From Candidatus Neoanaerotignum tabaqchaliae (GTDB lineage: Bacteria; Bacillota; Clostridia; Lachnospirales; Anaerotignaceae), in assembly GCA_904420235.1 (NCBI GenBank), contig CAJFUS010000184.1, forward strand, positions 1 to 15,548: a stretch of DNA of 15,548 nt, written 5' to 3'. Numbering within the stretch: the first letter of the stretch is position 1; the number at the start of each line of letters is the position of its first letter. The position numbers and the translations under genes are program-made. The notes beneath the pieces are model-generated. The model had not been told where the DNA came from. It saw nothing but the letters and a program-made list of their open reading frames with translations, and ran no database searches. This document shows, in pieces, positions 6,666 to 15,509 of this stretch.

Positions 6666-8012
6666 ATGTTTGATTTACTTATAATAATAAGCAGATACCT
6701 TTTTATAATATATATAATTGTGTTTTTGTATAACGGAACTGCCTATATACTTGACGAAGCGGGACTTACAAGGCACAGCCACAGAAGAAGCATATTCACA
6801 GGCCGTACGGTTACGGCTCTTATGCATATAACGGCGTTTCTTATACTTTCTTACAACAGGGAAACAATAACTTTCTCTATTCCTCATCTTATAATAGGCG
6901 CCGCCGGTTTGGCGTTTATAATAATGGGAAACTTTATAACCGAGAAGGTTTATGAGGACGGCTGTCCGCTTATATGGAACTGCGTTATATTTCTTCTTGA
7001 TGTAAGCATTATAATGCTTGTTCGCCTTGACGACGCCCTTGCCGTTAGACAGCTTATATGGATATGCGTCGGGTTTTTCGCGGCCTTTTGGATACCGGCC
7101 TTTATAAAACTTATGCCTAAGTTTGAGAAACTGGAAAATATATATATACTTTTAAGCTTTATGCTTATAATATCAACCCTTGCCATGGGCTCAACGGAGT
7201 ACGGCTCAAGAAACTGGATATACATAGGAAACTTCAGTTTTCAGCCGTCGGAGATAGTTAAGTTTTTATATATTTTTTATCTTGCAAGCGTGTTCAGAAA
7301 AAAGGTGGACCTGAAAAAATTTTTAATAACGGCATTTTTAAGCGCCTGTCTTGTTATACTGCTTGTTTTCCAAAGGGACCTTGGAAGCGCTCTTATATTT
7401 TTTATGACATACATGGCCATGCTTTATATAGCCACGTCAAACGAGATACTTCTTTTGTCTGGCTTTGGTGCTCTCGCGGCCGGTTCGGTTGTGGCATATA
7501 AATTTTTCAGCCATGTGAGGATAAGAGTTGCGGCGTGGCTTAACCCATGGGCCGATATTGACTCTGGAGGATACCAAATTTGCCAATCTCTTTTTGCCAT
7601 AGGAACAGGCGGGCTTTTCGGCAGCGGTCTTACAAAGGGGATGCCGCTGAGCATACCTGTTGTGTCAAAAGACTTTATATTCGCCGCCATATGCGAGGAA
7701 TTTGGCGCAATATTTGCCATATGCCTTATAGGAGTATTCGCACTTTTGTTCACAAGAGGAATGATGATTGCCTTCTCTTGTCGAAGAAGATATTACGGAA
7801 TAATAGCAGCAGGATTTACGGTTATGATGTCGTTCCAAACATTCCTTATAATAGGCGGGGTAATAAAGCTTATACCTCTTACTGGAGTTACATTGCCTTT
7901 TGTAAGCTACGGCGGAACGTCAATACTTGTAAGCATATTGGCCATAAGTTTTATACAATGGGTTAACGGTTATGAGAAGTTTGCCGAAAGAAACGAGGTG
8001 GGGCAAAATTGA
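6666..8012 (+). CDS. SEDS-family (FtsW/RodA/SpoVE) peptidoglycan glycosyltransferase, RodA-like
   Basis: A 448-residue integral membrane protein with about 10-12 hydrophobic segments that polymerizes lipid II into glycan strands. Conserved SEDS landmarks in order are GSRNWIYIGNFSFQPSEIVK, QRDLGSA with the catalytic Asp238 (236-242), HVRIRVAAWLNPW, GYQICQSLFAIGTGGLFGSG, DFIFAAICEEFG and LPFVSYGGTSI. The box QRDLGSA, with Arg where FtsW has Pro (QPDLG), and the HVR.RV...NPW pattern look more like actinobacterial RodA than firmicute FtsW/SpoVE. The start is 10 nt after the U32 gene with only a weak GAAGTGA site, so translation may depend on the upstream gene. The stop overlaps the PBP start. The pairing with a PBP fits a polymerase/transpeptidase complex in division or elongation; which one is not shown. 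Confidence 0.9.
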   Translation: MFDLLIIISRYLFIIYIIVFLYNGTAYILDEAGLTRHSHRRSIFTGRTVTALMHITAFLILSYNRETITFSIPHLIIGAAGLAFIIMGNFITEKVYEDGCPLIWNCVIFLLDVSIIMLVRLDDALAVRQLIWICVGFFAAFWIPAFIKLMPKFEKLENIYILLSFMLIISTLAMGSTEYGSRNWIYIGNFSFQPSEIVKFLYIFYLASVFRKKVDLKKFLITAFLSACLVILLVFQRDLGSALIFFMTYMAMLYIATSNEILLLSGFGALAAGSVVAYKFFSHVRIRVAAWLNPWADIDSGGYQICQSLFAIGTGGLFGSGLTKGMPLSIPVVSKDFIFAAICEEFGAIFAICLIGVFALLFTRGMMIAFSCRRRYYGIIAAGFTVMMSFQTFLIIGGVIKLIPLTGVTLPFVSYGGTSILVSILAISFIQWVNGYEKFAERNEVGQN

Positions 8013-9439
8013 GAGACCGTAAAACAGATAAAGAGCCGGCAAAGGGCAGCAGAAAAAGCATGAAGCGTGTTTCGGCAATGATAATTGTTATGTTTGCCGT
8101 ATGCGTTGGATATATTGTTAAAATAGTGGCCGTTGACAGCGAGGATATGATTATAAATTCCTATAATCCAAGAATATCGTCGGCTGATACTTCAATAAAG
8201 CGCGGCGATATAAAGGACATAGACGGGTATGTTTTTGCCACAAGCGAGTATCAGGACGGGAAATATGTTAGAAAATATAATGGCGCCGAAACCTCCTGTC
8301 AGGTTGTGGGTTATACCGGTGCTGGAAAATACGGTATAGAAGCCAGTGAGAACTTTACTTTGCAGAACATAGACAGCGAACTTTTCCAAAGGCTTAAAAG
8401 TTTTCTTACAGGCTCGGAGGTTATGGGCGACAGTGTTTATCTTACAATAGATAAAGACCTTCAGGATTTAGCCACAAGGCTTATGCAGACAAATAAAGGG
8501 GCTGTTGTTGTGGAAGAAGTTTCCACAGGAAGAATATTGTGCATGGTATCAAAGCCGCAGTTTGACCCTCAAACAGTTACGGAAAACTGGGACAGCCTTA
8601 AAAATGACGAAACAAGTCCGCTTTTAAACAGAAGCACTCAGGGACTTTACACACCCGGTTCGGTGTTTAAAATAGTAACGGCTGTTTCCGCATTAAGAAA
8701 CATGCCTGACGTTTATGATTTTTCTTACGACTGTGTAAGCGAGGAAACATTTGAAAACAAAGTTATACATTGTTTCAACAATAAAGCTCATGGAACACAG
8801 AATATAATTCAGGGCTTTGCCAACAGTTGCAACTGCTTTTTTTCGGAAATAGGCACAAAAATAGGCGCTGAGGCGCTTAGAAAAACCGCCGATGAAATGC
8901 TTTTTAACAGCGGGGTGGAGTTTGAGCTTAACAGCAGTGTTCCGTCGGTTCCTATTGATGGGACATCAAGTGAAAGCGAGCTTGTTGAAACGTCAATAGG
9001 ACAGGGCAAAACCACTGTAACACCGCTTTTTATGGCCTGTGTGGCTCAGGCAATAGCAAACAACGGCATTATGCTTAAGCCGTATATAGTTGACCATATT
9101 GAGAATTACAGCGGAATTACTGTTAGCACTACAATACCGGAACAATATGCTCAAATACTTACTTCTGACGAGTGTTCGCAGCTTAAGGAAATGATGATTT
9201 CCGTTGTTAACGAAGGTACCGGTTTCAACGCCAAATCAGATTATTTTCAGGTTGCCGGAAAAACGGGAACGGCTGAAAATCCGGGCGGAAGTGACCACTT
9301 GTGGTTTGTTGGGTTTGCTCCGGCGGATAACCCTCAGTATGCCGTTTCAGTTGTTCTTGAGAACAATGACGGCAGCGCCAACGCGTCGGTTATAGCCAGA
9401 AAAATGCTTTATAATACCATAAATCGAGATGAGCTTTAA
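8009..9439 (+). CDS. Class B penicillin-binding protein (transpeptidase), PbpA-like
   Basis: A 476-residue membrane-anchored D,D-transpeptidase. A single N-terminal membrane helix (about 20-40) follows a basic cytoplasmic stretch. The short non-catalytic domain (about 45-150) has PbpA-like marks SYNPRISS, then IKRGDIKDIDGYVFA and VVGYTGAGKYGIE. The catalytic triad motifs are Ser218-VFK (active serine), Ser273-C-N and Lys418-T-G. The 476-residue size, without PASTA or extended dimerization domains, matches actinobacterial PbpA rather than SpoVD/FtsI of about 650. The start is TTG 8009, overlapping the TGA of the SEDS gene (8010-8012); GAGGTGGGG at 7995-8003 lies 5 nt upstream and supports it over ATG 8060. 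It should cross-link strands made by the preceding polymerase. It closes the operon before a terminator. Confidence 0.9.
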   Translation: MRDRKTDKEPAKGSRKSMKRVSAMIIVMFAVCVGYIVKIVAVDSEDMIINSYNPRISSADTSIKRGDIKDIDGYVFATSEYQDGKYVRKYNGAETSCQVVGYTGAGKYGIEASENFTLQNIDSELFQRLKSFLTGSEVMGDSVYLTIDKDLQDLATRLMQTNKGAVVVEEVSTGRILCMVSKPQFDPQTVTENWDSLKNDETSPLLNRSTQGLYTPGSVFKIVTAVSALRNMPDVYDFSYDCVSEETFENKVIHCFNNKAHGTQNIIQGFANSCNCFFSEIGTKIGAEALRKTADEMLFNSGVEFELNSSVPSVPIDGTSSESELVETSIGQGKTTVTPLFMACVAQAIANNGIMLKPYIVDHIENYSGITVSTTIPEQYAQILTSDECSQLKEMMISVVNEGTGFNAKSDYFQVAGKTGTAENPGGSDHLWFVGFAPADNPQYAVSVVLENNDGSANASVIARKMLYNTINRDEL

Positions 9440-9473
9440 TTTTTAGAGAATTTATGTTTAAATTAACATTCAC

Positions 9474-9498
9474 GCCGCCTATTTAAGGCGGCTTTTTT
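9474..9498 (+). terminator. Rho-independent terminator after the PBP gene
   Basis: A perfect GC-rich 7-bp stem GCCGCCT (9474-9480) / AGGCGGC (9486-9492), with a 5-nt loop, is followed by six T residues. It lies 34 nt after the PBP stop and ends the zapA-to-PBP operon. Confidence 0.93.
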
Positions 9499-9572
9499 GT
9501 ATAAAGAAAACTTGAAACAGTCTTGCTGTCAAAAAATTCATAGGCATAAAGATATAAAGCCTTTTTTAATTA

Positions 9573-9614
9573 TAGCAGAACATGGATAGACATATTTTTT
9601 TATATGTTCTGTTA
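9573..9614. repeat. Inverted repeat (hairpin) in the convergent spacer
   Basis: Arms 9573-9583 and 9604-9614 pair over 11 bp with one G-T wobble (core CAGAACAT / ATGTTCTG), leaving a 20-nt loop. Neither strand has a T run directly after the stem, so it is not a standard terminator. Its function is unknown. Confidence 0.55.
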
Positions 9615-9649
9615 ACCGTACATTTAAATATACAATCATTTTCGCATAC

Positions 9650-9674
9650 AAAAACCACCGGATAACCGGCGGTT
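9650..9674 (-). terminator. Rho-independent terminator for the antiporter gene
   Basis: On the minus strand, AACCGCCGG, loop TTAT, and CCGGTGGTT form a 9-bp stem with one A-C mismatch, followed by five T residues. It lies about 160 nt beyond the antiporter stop. The plus-strand side has only a weak AGTTTT tract, so the direction is probably minus. Confidence 0.7.
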
Positions 9675-9835
9675 AGTTTTGGATGTTATAAAGAATTTCA
9701 GTATTTTAAGAAAACATCTATAATTTAGAAAATTTCTAAAATCAAAGGCAATCGGAATATTCTTTATATAAGAAAACAGATAGCAGCTTTTATATAAACA
9801 TGTATTCCAGCTATTTTTTTATAAATGTTTTTACT

Positions 9836-11323
9836 TTAAGCCGAGGCTTTCTGCTTTTTATATATAGCAAAGAGTAAAGCAGGTGTAGCTATAAGGCCTA
9901 CTATAAGACCTATATATCCATTTCCTGTAAAGCCGCTTATTATATAGCATATAAAAGATATTGCCGCCACAATAAGGGCATAGGGCATTTGCGTATTTAC
10001 ATGGTCAATATGATTGCACTGCGCTCCTGTTGACGAAAGTATAGTTGTATCTGATATAGGTGATACATGGTCGCCGCATACGGCACCAGCCATTACGGCC
10101 GACATTGATATAACCATTAATGTTGATACATTTGTCTCGAATATGGCAAAAACTATTGGAAGAAGTATTCCAAATGTTCCCCAAGACGTCCCAGTTGAAA
10201 AAGCCAAGCCTAAAGCCACAAGAAAGAATATTGCCGGTATAATGGCATGAGGCATAGAACTGTTGTTTACAAGGTTGCTTACATAATCGCCTATTCTAAG
10301 GTACTCATCGCCGCAAACACCGCTTAATGTCCAAGCAAATGTAAGTATAAGTATGGCCGGAACCATAGCCTTGAAGCCCTCGGGAAGAGATTCGGCAAAC
10401 TGCTTAAATGTTACTATTTTTCTTGGAAGATACAAAACTGCTATAACAATCATTGTAAAGAAAGAGCCTATAACAAGCGAGAAAGCGGAGTCGCAGTTTG
10501 AAAATGAGGCGACTATGCCGTTGCCCTCAAGTATTCCGCCTGTATAAAGCATAGCACTTATGCAGAACACAACAAGAACGGCTATCGGTATAATAAGGTC
10601 ACGAACTTTTCCGTTGCCGTTTGCCACAATGTCTCCTGCTGGGCCGTCAGCTGTTATTTTGCTTCCATAATTAAGCTCGTATGTTTTCATTTTGGAAAAA
10701 TCAAAGTCCAAAATAATAAGCACCACAAGCATTAAAATTGTAAAAAGAGCGTAATAATTGTATGGTATGGCCTCAATAAACATCATAAACCCGTCAATAG
10801 AGCTGTTTTCGGGCAAAGACGAGCTTACGGCAGCGGCCCAGCTTGAAACCGGCGATATAATACATACCGGCGCCGCTGTGGCGTCTATTATATATGCCAA
10901 TTTAGCTCTTGATATTTTATGTCTGTCTGTTATAGGGCTCATTATTGTTCCAACTGTAAGGCAGTTAAAATAGTCGTCAACAAATATAAGCACGCCTAAA
11001 GCTACTGTTGAAAAAAGAGCGCCTCTTTTTGTTTTGATGTTTTTTGACGCCCATTGACCGTAAGCCCTTGAGGCGCCAGACTTTGACATAAGGGAAACCA
11101 TCATTCCAAGCAGAACAAGGAATATGATTATACATATATTTTCCCCTACGTTGCTTCCCATTATATCAACTGTTGTTGATATGGCTCCGCTTACAGAAAA
11201 GCCAGAATAGAAAAGAGCTCCCGCGCATATGCCGGCGAACAGTGAAAGATAGACCTCTTTTGTTATAAGCGCCAACGCTATTGCCAATATCGGCGGCACA
11301 AGAGTCCATATAGTTCCTTCCAT
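9836..11323 (-). CDS. nhaC: NhaC-family Na+/H+ antiporter
   Basis: A 495-residue polytopic membrane protein with about 11-13 hydrophobic helices. Family marks are the paired aspartates 116-117 in VLIFVDDYFNCLTVGTI, followed by MSPITDRHKISRAKLAYIID, then SSW near 161, STGTSWGTFG (376-385) and CGDHVSPISDTT (416-427). It should exchange external protons for internal sodium across the cell membrane. Some relatives exchange malate/lactate (MleN) or other organic ions, so the substrate is not certain. The start at 11323 follows AGGGGG (plus-strand 11335-11340) about 11 nt upstream. It is the only complete minus-strand gene, probably monocistronic, with its own promoter in the divergent region with sbcD. 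Neither neighbour bears on ion transport. Confidence 0.88.
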   Translation of the reverse strand: MEGTIWTLVPPILAIALALITKEVYLSLFAGICAGALFYSGFSVSGAISTTVDIMGSNVGENICIIIFLVLLGMMVSLMSKSGASRAYGQWASKNIKTKRGALFSTVALGVLIFVDDYFNCLTVGTIMSPITDRHKISRAKLAYIIDATAAPVCIISPVSSWAAAVSSSLPENSSIDGFMMFIEAIPYNYYALFTILMLVVLIILDFDFSKMKTYELNYGSKITADGPAGDIVANGNGKVRDLIIPIAVLVVFCISAMLYTGGILEGNGIVASFSNCDSAFSLVIGSFFTMIVIAVLYLPRKIVTFKQFAESLPEGFKAMVPAILILTFAWTLSGVCGDEYLRIGDYVSNLVNNSSMPHAIIPAIFFLVALGLAFSTGTSWGTFGILLPIVFAIFETNVSTLMVISMSAVMAGAVCGDHVSPISDTTILSSTGAQCNHIDHVNTQMPYALIVAAISFICYIISGFTGNGYIGLIVGLIATPALLFAIYKKQKASA

Positions 11324-11365
11324 TTTTAAATAAACCCCCTGTTTAATTGATTTTTAACTTACAAT

Positions 11366-11394
11366 ACTCTATCACATAATTTTTACATAAACAA
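11366..11394 (-). promoter_or_regulatory. Candidate promoter of the antiporter gene
   Basis: On the minus strand, TTGTTT (plus 11389-11394) and an extended -10 TGATAGAGT (-10 box at plus 11366-11371) are 17 bp apart. The start would be near 11359, with a leader of about 36 nt. The match is moderate. Confidence 0.45.
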
Positions 11395-11441
11395 CACAAA
11401 TAAACAAATTTTAGGCGAAATATATATAATTTTTTATTTTA

Positions 11442-11470
11442 TTTATGTTTATTGGCTGTTGTGATATACT
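11442..11470 (+). promoter_or_regulatory. Candidate sigma-A promoter of sbcDC
   Basis: A weak -35 TTTATG (11442-11447) and an extended -10 TGATATACT (-10 box 11465-11470) are 17 bp apart. The start would be near 11477, about 31 nt before the sbcD ATG. It is back to back with the antiporter promoter; the -35 boxes are about 48 bp apart. Confidence 0.55.
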
Positions 11471-11507
11471 GGTGTTGGATTTATATAACTGTTAAAGAGG
11501 TGGCACA

Positions 11508-12641
11508 ATGAAGTTTTTGCATATTTCTGATTTGCACATAGGCAAAAGAGTGAATGAGTTTTCTATGATAGAAGACCAAAAATATATACTTGAAAAAATT
11601 AAGGACATAGCTTTTGATGAAAAGGTTGACGCGGTATTTATAGCCGGTGATATTTATGACAAAACTGTGCCTCCCATTGAGGCTGTTGGACTTTTTGACA
11701 GCTTTGTTACAGGGTTAACCAAAAGAGGAATAAAAATTTACGCCATAAGCGGAAATCATGACTCCGCCCAAAGGGTATCTTTTGGCGCCGGCCTTATGCG
11801 CTCGGACGGGTTTTACATATCTCAGGCATATGGCGGAAACGTTGAAAAAGAGAGTTTTAAAGATAATTTTGGAAATGTCAACATATATATGCTGCCGTTT
11901 ATAAGACCTTCTGATGTGCGCAGATTTTTTGATGAAAAAGAAATAACCGATTATAATTCCGCCGTCAGGACTGTTATAGAAAGCATAGATGTTAATCTGT
12001 CTGAAAGAAACATTATTATAGCCCACCAATTTGTGACAGGGGCAATAAAAAGCGAGTCTGAGGAAGTTTTTGCCGGAGGACTTGACAATGTTGATTCCGA
12101 TGTTTTTAAATGTTTTGATTACGCGGCTTTAGGACACATACACAGGCCGCAAAACATAGGAAAGAACATAAGATACTGCGGAACGCCTCTTAAATACTCT
12201 TTTTCGGAAGCCGGACAGCAGAAAAGCGCAACAGTTGTTGATATGCTTGAAAAAGGCGATATAAGGTTTAAAACCATTAATTTGGAGCCCTTAAGGGATA
12301 TGAGGGAAATTAAGGGAACATACGATTTTTTAACTGACAGAAAAAATTATAAAGATACAAATGTGAATGATTACATTCATGCTACGCTTACGGACGAAAA
12401 TGACATTGTTGACGCCATAACTCGTCTTAGAAGCATATATCCAAATATAATGCGCCTTGACTATGACAACTCCAGAACACAGGGGGCCGGAGACCTATCA
12501 CAAATTCACGCCAACACTTCAAAAACGCCTATTGAGCTCTTTCAGGAGCTTTTTGAGCTTCAAAACAACATGGAAATGACAGAAGAACAGAAAAAATTAG
12601 CTGAGGACACTCTTAATGAGGCTGTGGAGGAACTTTTATGA
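11508..12641 (+). CDS. sbcD: Exonuclease subunit SbcD (Mre11-type nuclease)
   Basis: A 377-residue metallophosphoesterase, the nuclease half of the SbcCD complex that cuts DNA hairpins and processes blocked double-strand ends. The metal-binding motifs are in order: DLHIG with Asp8 and His10, GDIYD with Asp48, GNHDS with Asn83 and His84, His173 in AHQFVTG, and GHIHRP with His210 and His212. The C-terminal part (about 260-377) is the SbcC-binding region. The start has AGAGGTGG at 11496-11503. The length is normal for the family. The TGA overlaps the sbcC start in ATGA, indicating translational coupling of the two subunits. Confidence 0.96.
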   Translation: MKFLHISDLHIGKRVNEFSMIEDQKYILEKIKDIAFDEKVDAVFIAGDIYDKTVPPIEAVGLFDSFVTGLTKRGIKIYAISGNHDSAQRVSFGAGLMRSDGFYISQAYGGNVEKESFKDNFGNVNIYMLPFIRPSDVRRFFDEKEITDYNSAVRTVIESIDVNLSERNIIIAHQFVTGAIKSESEEVFAGGLDNVDSDVFKCFDYAALGHIHRPQNIGKNIRYCGTPLKYSFSEAGQQKSATVVDMLEKGDIRFKTINLEPLRDMREIKGTYDFLTDRKNYKDTNVNDYIHATLTDENDIVDAITRLRSIYPNIMRLDYDNSRTQGAGDLSQIHANTSKTPIELFQELFELQNNMEMTEEQKKLAEDTLNEAVEELL

Positions 12642-15385
12642 GACCAACTAAAATTATTATATCGGCCTTTGGCCCATATGTTAATAAAACCGAAATTGAC
12701 ATGTCAAAACTTGGCGACAGCGGACTTTTTCTTGTTACGGGCGATACCGGCGCCGGAAAAACCACAATATTTGACGCCATAACATTTGCTCTTTTCGGTA
12801 AGGCCAGCGGAAAAAGCAGGGATACGTCAATGCTTAGAAGCAAATATTCAGACGGTGACACACCAACTTTTGTTTATATGGAATTTTTGTATATGGAAAA
12901 GCTGTATAAAGTAACAAGAAATCCGGAATATATAAGGAACGCCAAAAGAGGCGACGGACTTGTGTCACAAAAAGCGGATGCAGAGCTTACTTTGCCAGAA
13001 GGAAGTGTAATAAGCGGATACGGTGCCGTTACAGTGGAAATAGAAAAAATACTTGGCGTAAGTTTTGAGCAGTTTTCTCAAATTTCAATGATAGCTCAAG
13101 GTGATTTTTTAAGCCTTATAACCGATACAACAAAAAAACGAAGCGAAATGTTCCGAAAAATTTTTTTAACGGAAACATACGTTAAGTGGCAGGAAAAGCT
13201 TAAAATTATGGCTAACGGACTTAAGAATTCTTATGATTCCATAAAAGAAAAAATAGAAAATAACATTAAATTGGCTCACATTGACGAAAGCGATAGTTTT
13301 GAGGATGATTACGCTTTTGGGTACCTAAATATCACCGAAAAAATAAGAGAAAAAGCGGAAGAGGACAAAAAGGTTAAGATGAATTTAGAGAAAGACCTTG
13401 CTGATATTGAAAAGCGTATAGAGGAACTTAATGTAATAACAGTTAAAGCTGAAAAAAACGCTCAGATTGATAAAAGTGTTGAAAATCTTGAAAACTTAAG
13501 GAATGTTGATTTAAAAAAGCTTGAAGCCCTTAAAGATGAGCTTAATCTGTCTGAAGAACGTGAAAAAGAAGTTGAAAAGCTTAAACTTGAGATTGAACGA
13601 CAAAAAAATGGCATTAAGTTTTACGACGAGTTTGAAGAGTTTGAAAACAAAATAAAATCTAAATTAAAAGAGTTTGAGGGCCTTAGAACGGATATTTTAA
13701 AAGCCAAAGAAAAGATAAATAATCTTGCTTCACGCCTTGAGGTTTTTAAAAAAGAATCAGAAAGAACTGACAACAGCGGGGCTATGCTTAAAGAATGCGA
13801 GGCTAAAATTGAGAGTTTAAAAAAACGTCTGTTAGAGGTTGAGGAGTTTAAGAAACTTTGTTTGAATTTTGAAAGGTCCGAGGCGGAATTTAAAAAGGCC
13901 AAGAATGATTATGAGATTTTTAGGGAAAAGAAAAACAGCCTTGGAGCGGTTTACGCCCAAAAGGAGAATGCATTTTTTGACGCCCAAGCTGGAATAATGG
14001 CGTCAAGACTTAAAGACGGTGAAATGTGCCCTGTATGCGGCTCAAAAAATCACCCGCAAAAAGCCGGTTTGCCTAAAAGTGCTCCTTCAGAAGATGAGCT
14101 TAATAGAGCTAAAAAAGAATACGAAAATGCCAGCGCAAAACTGTCTGAAAAAAGTGAGATTTCCGGAAAAGCTTTCGGAGTGTATTCATCGCTTAAAAGC
14201 AGCTTTGAGAAAGGCTGCCCTGGCATTGAATGCGGCCTTGATGTTGCTTTGGCTAAAACTGAATCTGACAGGATTTTGAAAGAAATAGAGGCAGAAATAG
14301 TGAATATGGAGGCGGAAGCCAAAAAACATAGAGCCGACAATGAGCTTAGAGAGCAATACAAAAATAAAATTCCAGAGCTGGAGGAAAGAATATCAAAAGG
14401 TTCTTTGTTTATATCGGAAAAGGAACGTTTAGAAAGCGGACTGCGTGCCGAAATATCAGGAATAGAAGAGATGAGGGATAAGACAGCTAAAAATCTTGAG
14501 TTTGAGTCAAAAAACAAAGCTTTAGAAAATATTAACATCCTTTCTGAAAAGAAAAATCAACTGGAAATCCTTATAAAAAAATTAAAAGACGAATATGCCG
14601 CTATTGATACGGAAATTAAGGCTAACGAGGCAAAAATAAAAGCCCTTGTGTCTCAAAAAGAGATTGTTGAGGACTTTGATATAAATGAAATTTATGATGA
14701 AAAGGAACTTTATTTGAAAAATAAAAAAGCCTCTCTTGACGAGATTAACAAAATAAATATAAGAATATCTGAAAATTTAAAAATATACAAGATTATTAAG
14801 CCCGACATAGAAGCCCTTAAAAGCATTGAAAAAAATCTTTCGGTTGTTAAACCGCTTTCTGATACGGCCAACGGCTTAGTATCTGGAAAAGACAGGATTA
14901 CTCTTGAAACCTACATACAAACGTCTTATTTTGAAATGATTTTAAACAGGGCAAACACAAGGCTTATGATTATGACAAACGGACAGTATGAATTTAAAAG
15001 GCGAGAGAATGCCGACAATTTCAGAAGCAAATCCGGCCTTGATATTGACGTTATAGACCACTATAACTCAAGTATAAGAAGTGTTAAAACCCTTTCAGGA
15101 GGCGAATCATTTAAAGCCGCTCTATCCCTTGCCCTTGGTTTTTCAGAGCAGGTGCAGTCGTCTTGCGGCGGCATAAAGCTGGATACGATGTTTGTTGACG
15201 AGGGCTTTGGCTCCCTTGACTCGCAGTCTCTTGAGCAGGCAGTTAATGCTTTGATGTCAATAGGTGAAAACAAACGAGCCGTAGGTATAATCTCTCATGT
15301 ATCAGAACTTAAAGAGAGAATAGACAAGCAGATTGTTGTTAAAAAAGACCGCATTGGCGGAAGTTATGTTGAGATAATTAATTAA
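12638..15385 (+). CDS. sbcC: Exonuclease subunit SbcC (Rad50-type ATPase)
   Basis: A 915-residue SMC-like ATPase that clamps DNA for SbcD. The N-terminal half-site has Walker A GDTGAGKTT (35-43) and a Q-loop region near SFEQFSQISMIAQGDF. Two long coiled-coil arms (about 180-440 and 485-750) flank the zinc hook Cys464-P-V-Cys467, through which two molecules dimerize. The C-terminal half has the ABC signature LSGGES (819-824) and Walker B ending MFVDE with Asp854 and Glu855, followed by FGSLD. All essential residues are present; the length is slightly under the ~1040 of E. coli SbcC, as in other firmicutes. The gene overlaps sbcD by 4 nt. No clear terminator follows, so transcripts may continue into the element starting near 15465. 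Confidence 0.95.
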   Translation: MRPTKIIISAFGPYVNKTEIDMSKLGDSGLFLVTGDTGAGKTTIFDAITFALFGKASGKSRDTSMLRSKYSDGDTPTFVYMEFLYMEKLYKVTRNPEYIRNAKRGDGLVSQKADAELTLPEGSVISGYGAVTVEIEKILGVSFEQFSQISMIAQGDFLSLITDTTKKRSEMFRKIFLTETYVKWQEKLKIMANGLKNSYDSIKEKIENNIKLAHIDESDSFEDDYAFGYLNITEKIREKAEEDKKVKMNLEKDLADIEKRIEELNVITVKAEKNAQIDKSVENLENLRNVDLKKLEALKDELNLSEEREKEVEKLKLEIERQKNGIKFYDEFEEFENKIKSKLKEFEGLRTDILKAKEKINNLASRLEVFKKESERTDNSGAMLKECEAKIESLKKRLLEVEEFKKLCLNFERSEAEFKKAKNDYEIFREKKNSLGAVYAQKENAFFDAQAGIMASRLKDGEMCPVCGSKNHPQKAGLPKSAPSEDELNRAKKEYENASAKLSEKSEISGKAFGVYSSLKSSFEKGCPGIECGLDVALAKTESDRILKEIEAEIVNMEAEAKKHRADNELREQYKNKIPELEERISKGSLFISEKERLESGLRAEISGIEEMRDKTAKNLEFESKNKALENINILSEKKNQLEILIKKLKDEYAAIDTEIKANEAKIKALVSQKEIVEDFDINEIYDEKELYLKNKKASLDEINKINIRISENLKIYKIIKPDIEALKSIEKNLSVVKPLSDTANGLVSGKDRITLETYIQTSYFEMILNRANTRLMIMTNGQYEFKRRENADNFRSKSGLDIDVIDHYNSSIRSVKTLSGGESFKAALSLALGFSEQVQSSCGGIKLDTMFVDEGFGSLDSQSLEQAVNALMSIGENKRAVGIISHVSELKERIDKQIVVKKDRIGGSYVEIIN

Positions 15386-15480
15386 CAATATGTTGATTTT
15401 ATGTATTTTTTTAGTATAGCTAATATAGGATTACAATACATATGTTACAACTGAATAATTAAAAGGGAGTATCCCAAAGT

Positions 15481-15509
15481 TTGTGTAAACCTTCAAACTG
15501 ATGTAAGAT
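15481..15509 (+). promoter_or_regulatory. Candidate internal promoter of the putative IS
   Basis: TTGTGT (15481-15486) and TAAGAT (15504-15509) are 17 bp apart, with three and four consensus matches. The -35 lies in the presumed terminal repeat and the -10 in the loop of the hairpin at 15486-15532. The start would fall near 15516, the first base of the right arm. Each box alone is weak; the placement makes it worth recording. Confidence 0.4.

Larger units (their letters stand above)
9499..9835. other. Gene-free convergent spacer with two hairpins
   Basis: These 337 bases separate the plus-strand PBP operon from the minus-strand antiporter. I see no supported ORF or RNA gene. The stretch is very AT-rich. 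It holds an 11-bp hairpin (9573-9614), a minus-strand terminator (9650-9674) and a short AT-rich inverted repeat TTTAGAAA-A-TTTCTAAA (9724-9740). The last 160 bases before the antiporter stop would form an unusually long 3' untranslated region if the terminator at 9650 is the one used. Confidence 0.7.

Noticed and set aside
7580..7966. Plus-strand open frame of 128 codons inside the SEDS gene
   Set aside because: The frame overlaps strongly conserved SEDS motifs and has an Arg/Cys/Tyr-rich composition typical of an out-of-frame reading.
9542..9568. Possible second terminator after the PBP gene (AGGC ... GCCT followed by T residues)
   Set aside because: Only four base pairs with a 13-nt loop; the strong terminator at 9474-9498 already explains the end.
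14050..14538. Minus-strand open frame of 162 codons opposite sbcC
   Set aside because: Same kind of artefact opposite the coiled-coil arm of SbcC; no motif or ribosome binding site.
15400..15442. Inverted repeat TATGTATT ... AATACATA after sbcC as a terminator
   Set aside because: Eight AT-only pairs around a 27-nt loop and no T tract after the second arm; too weak to call.
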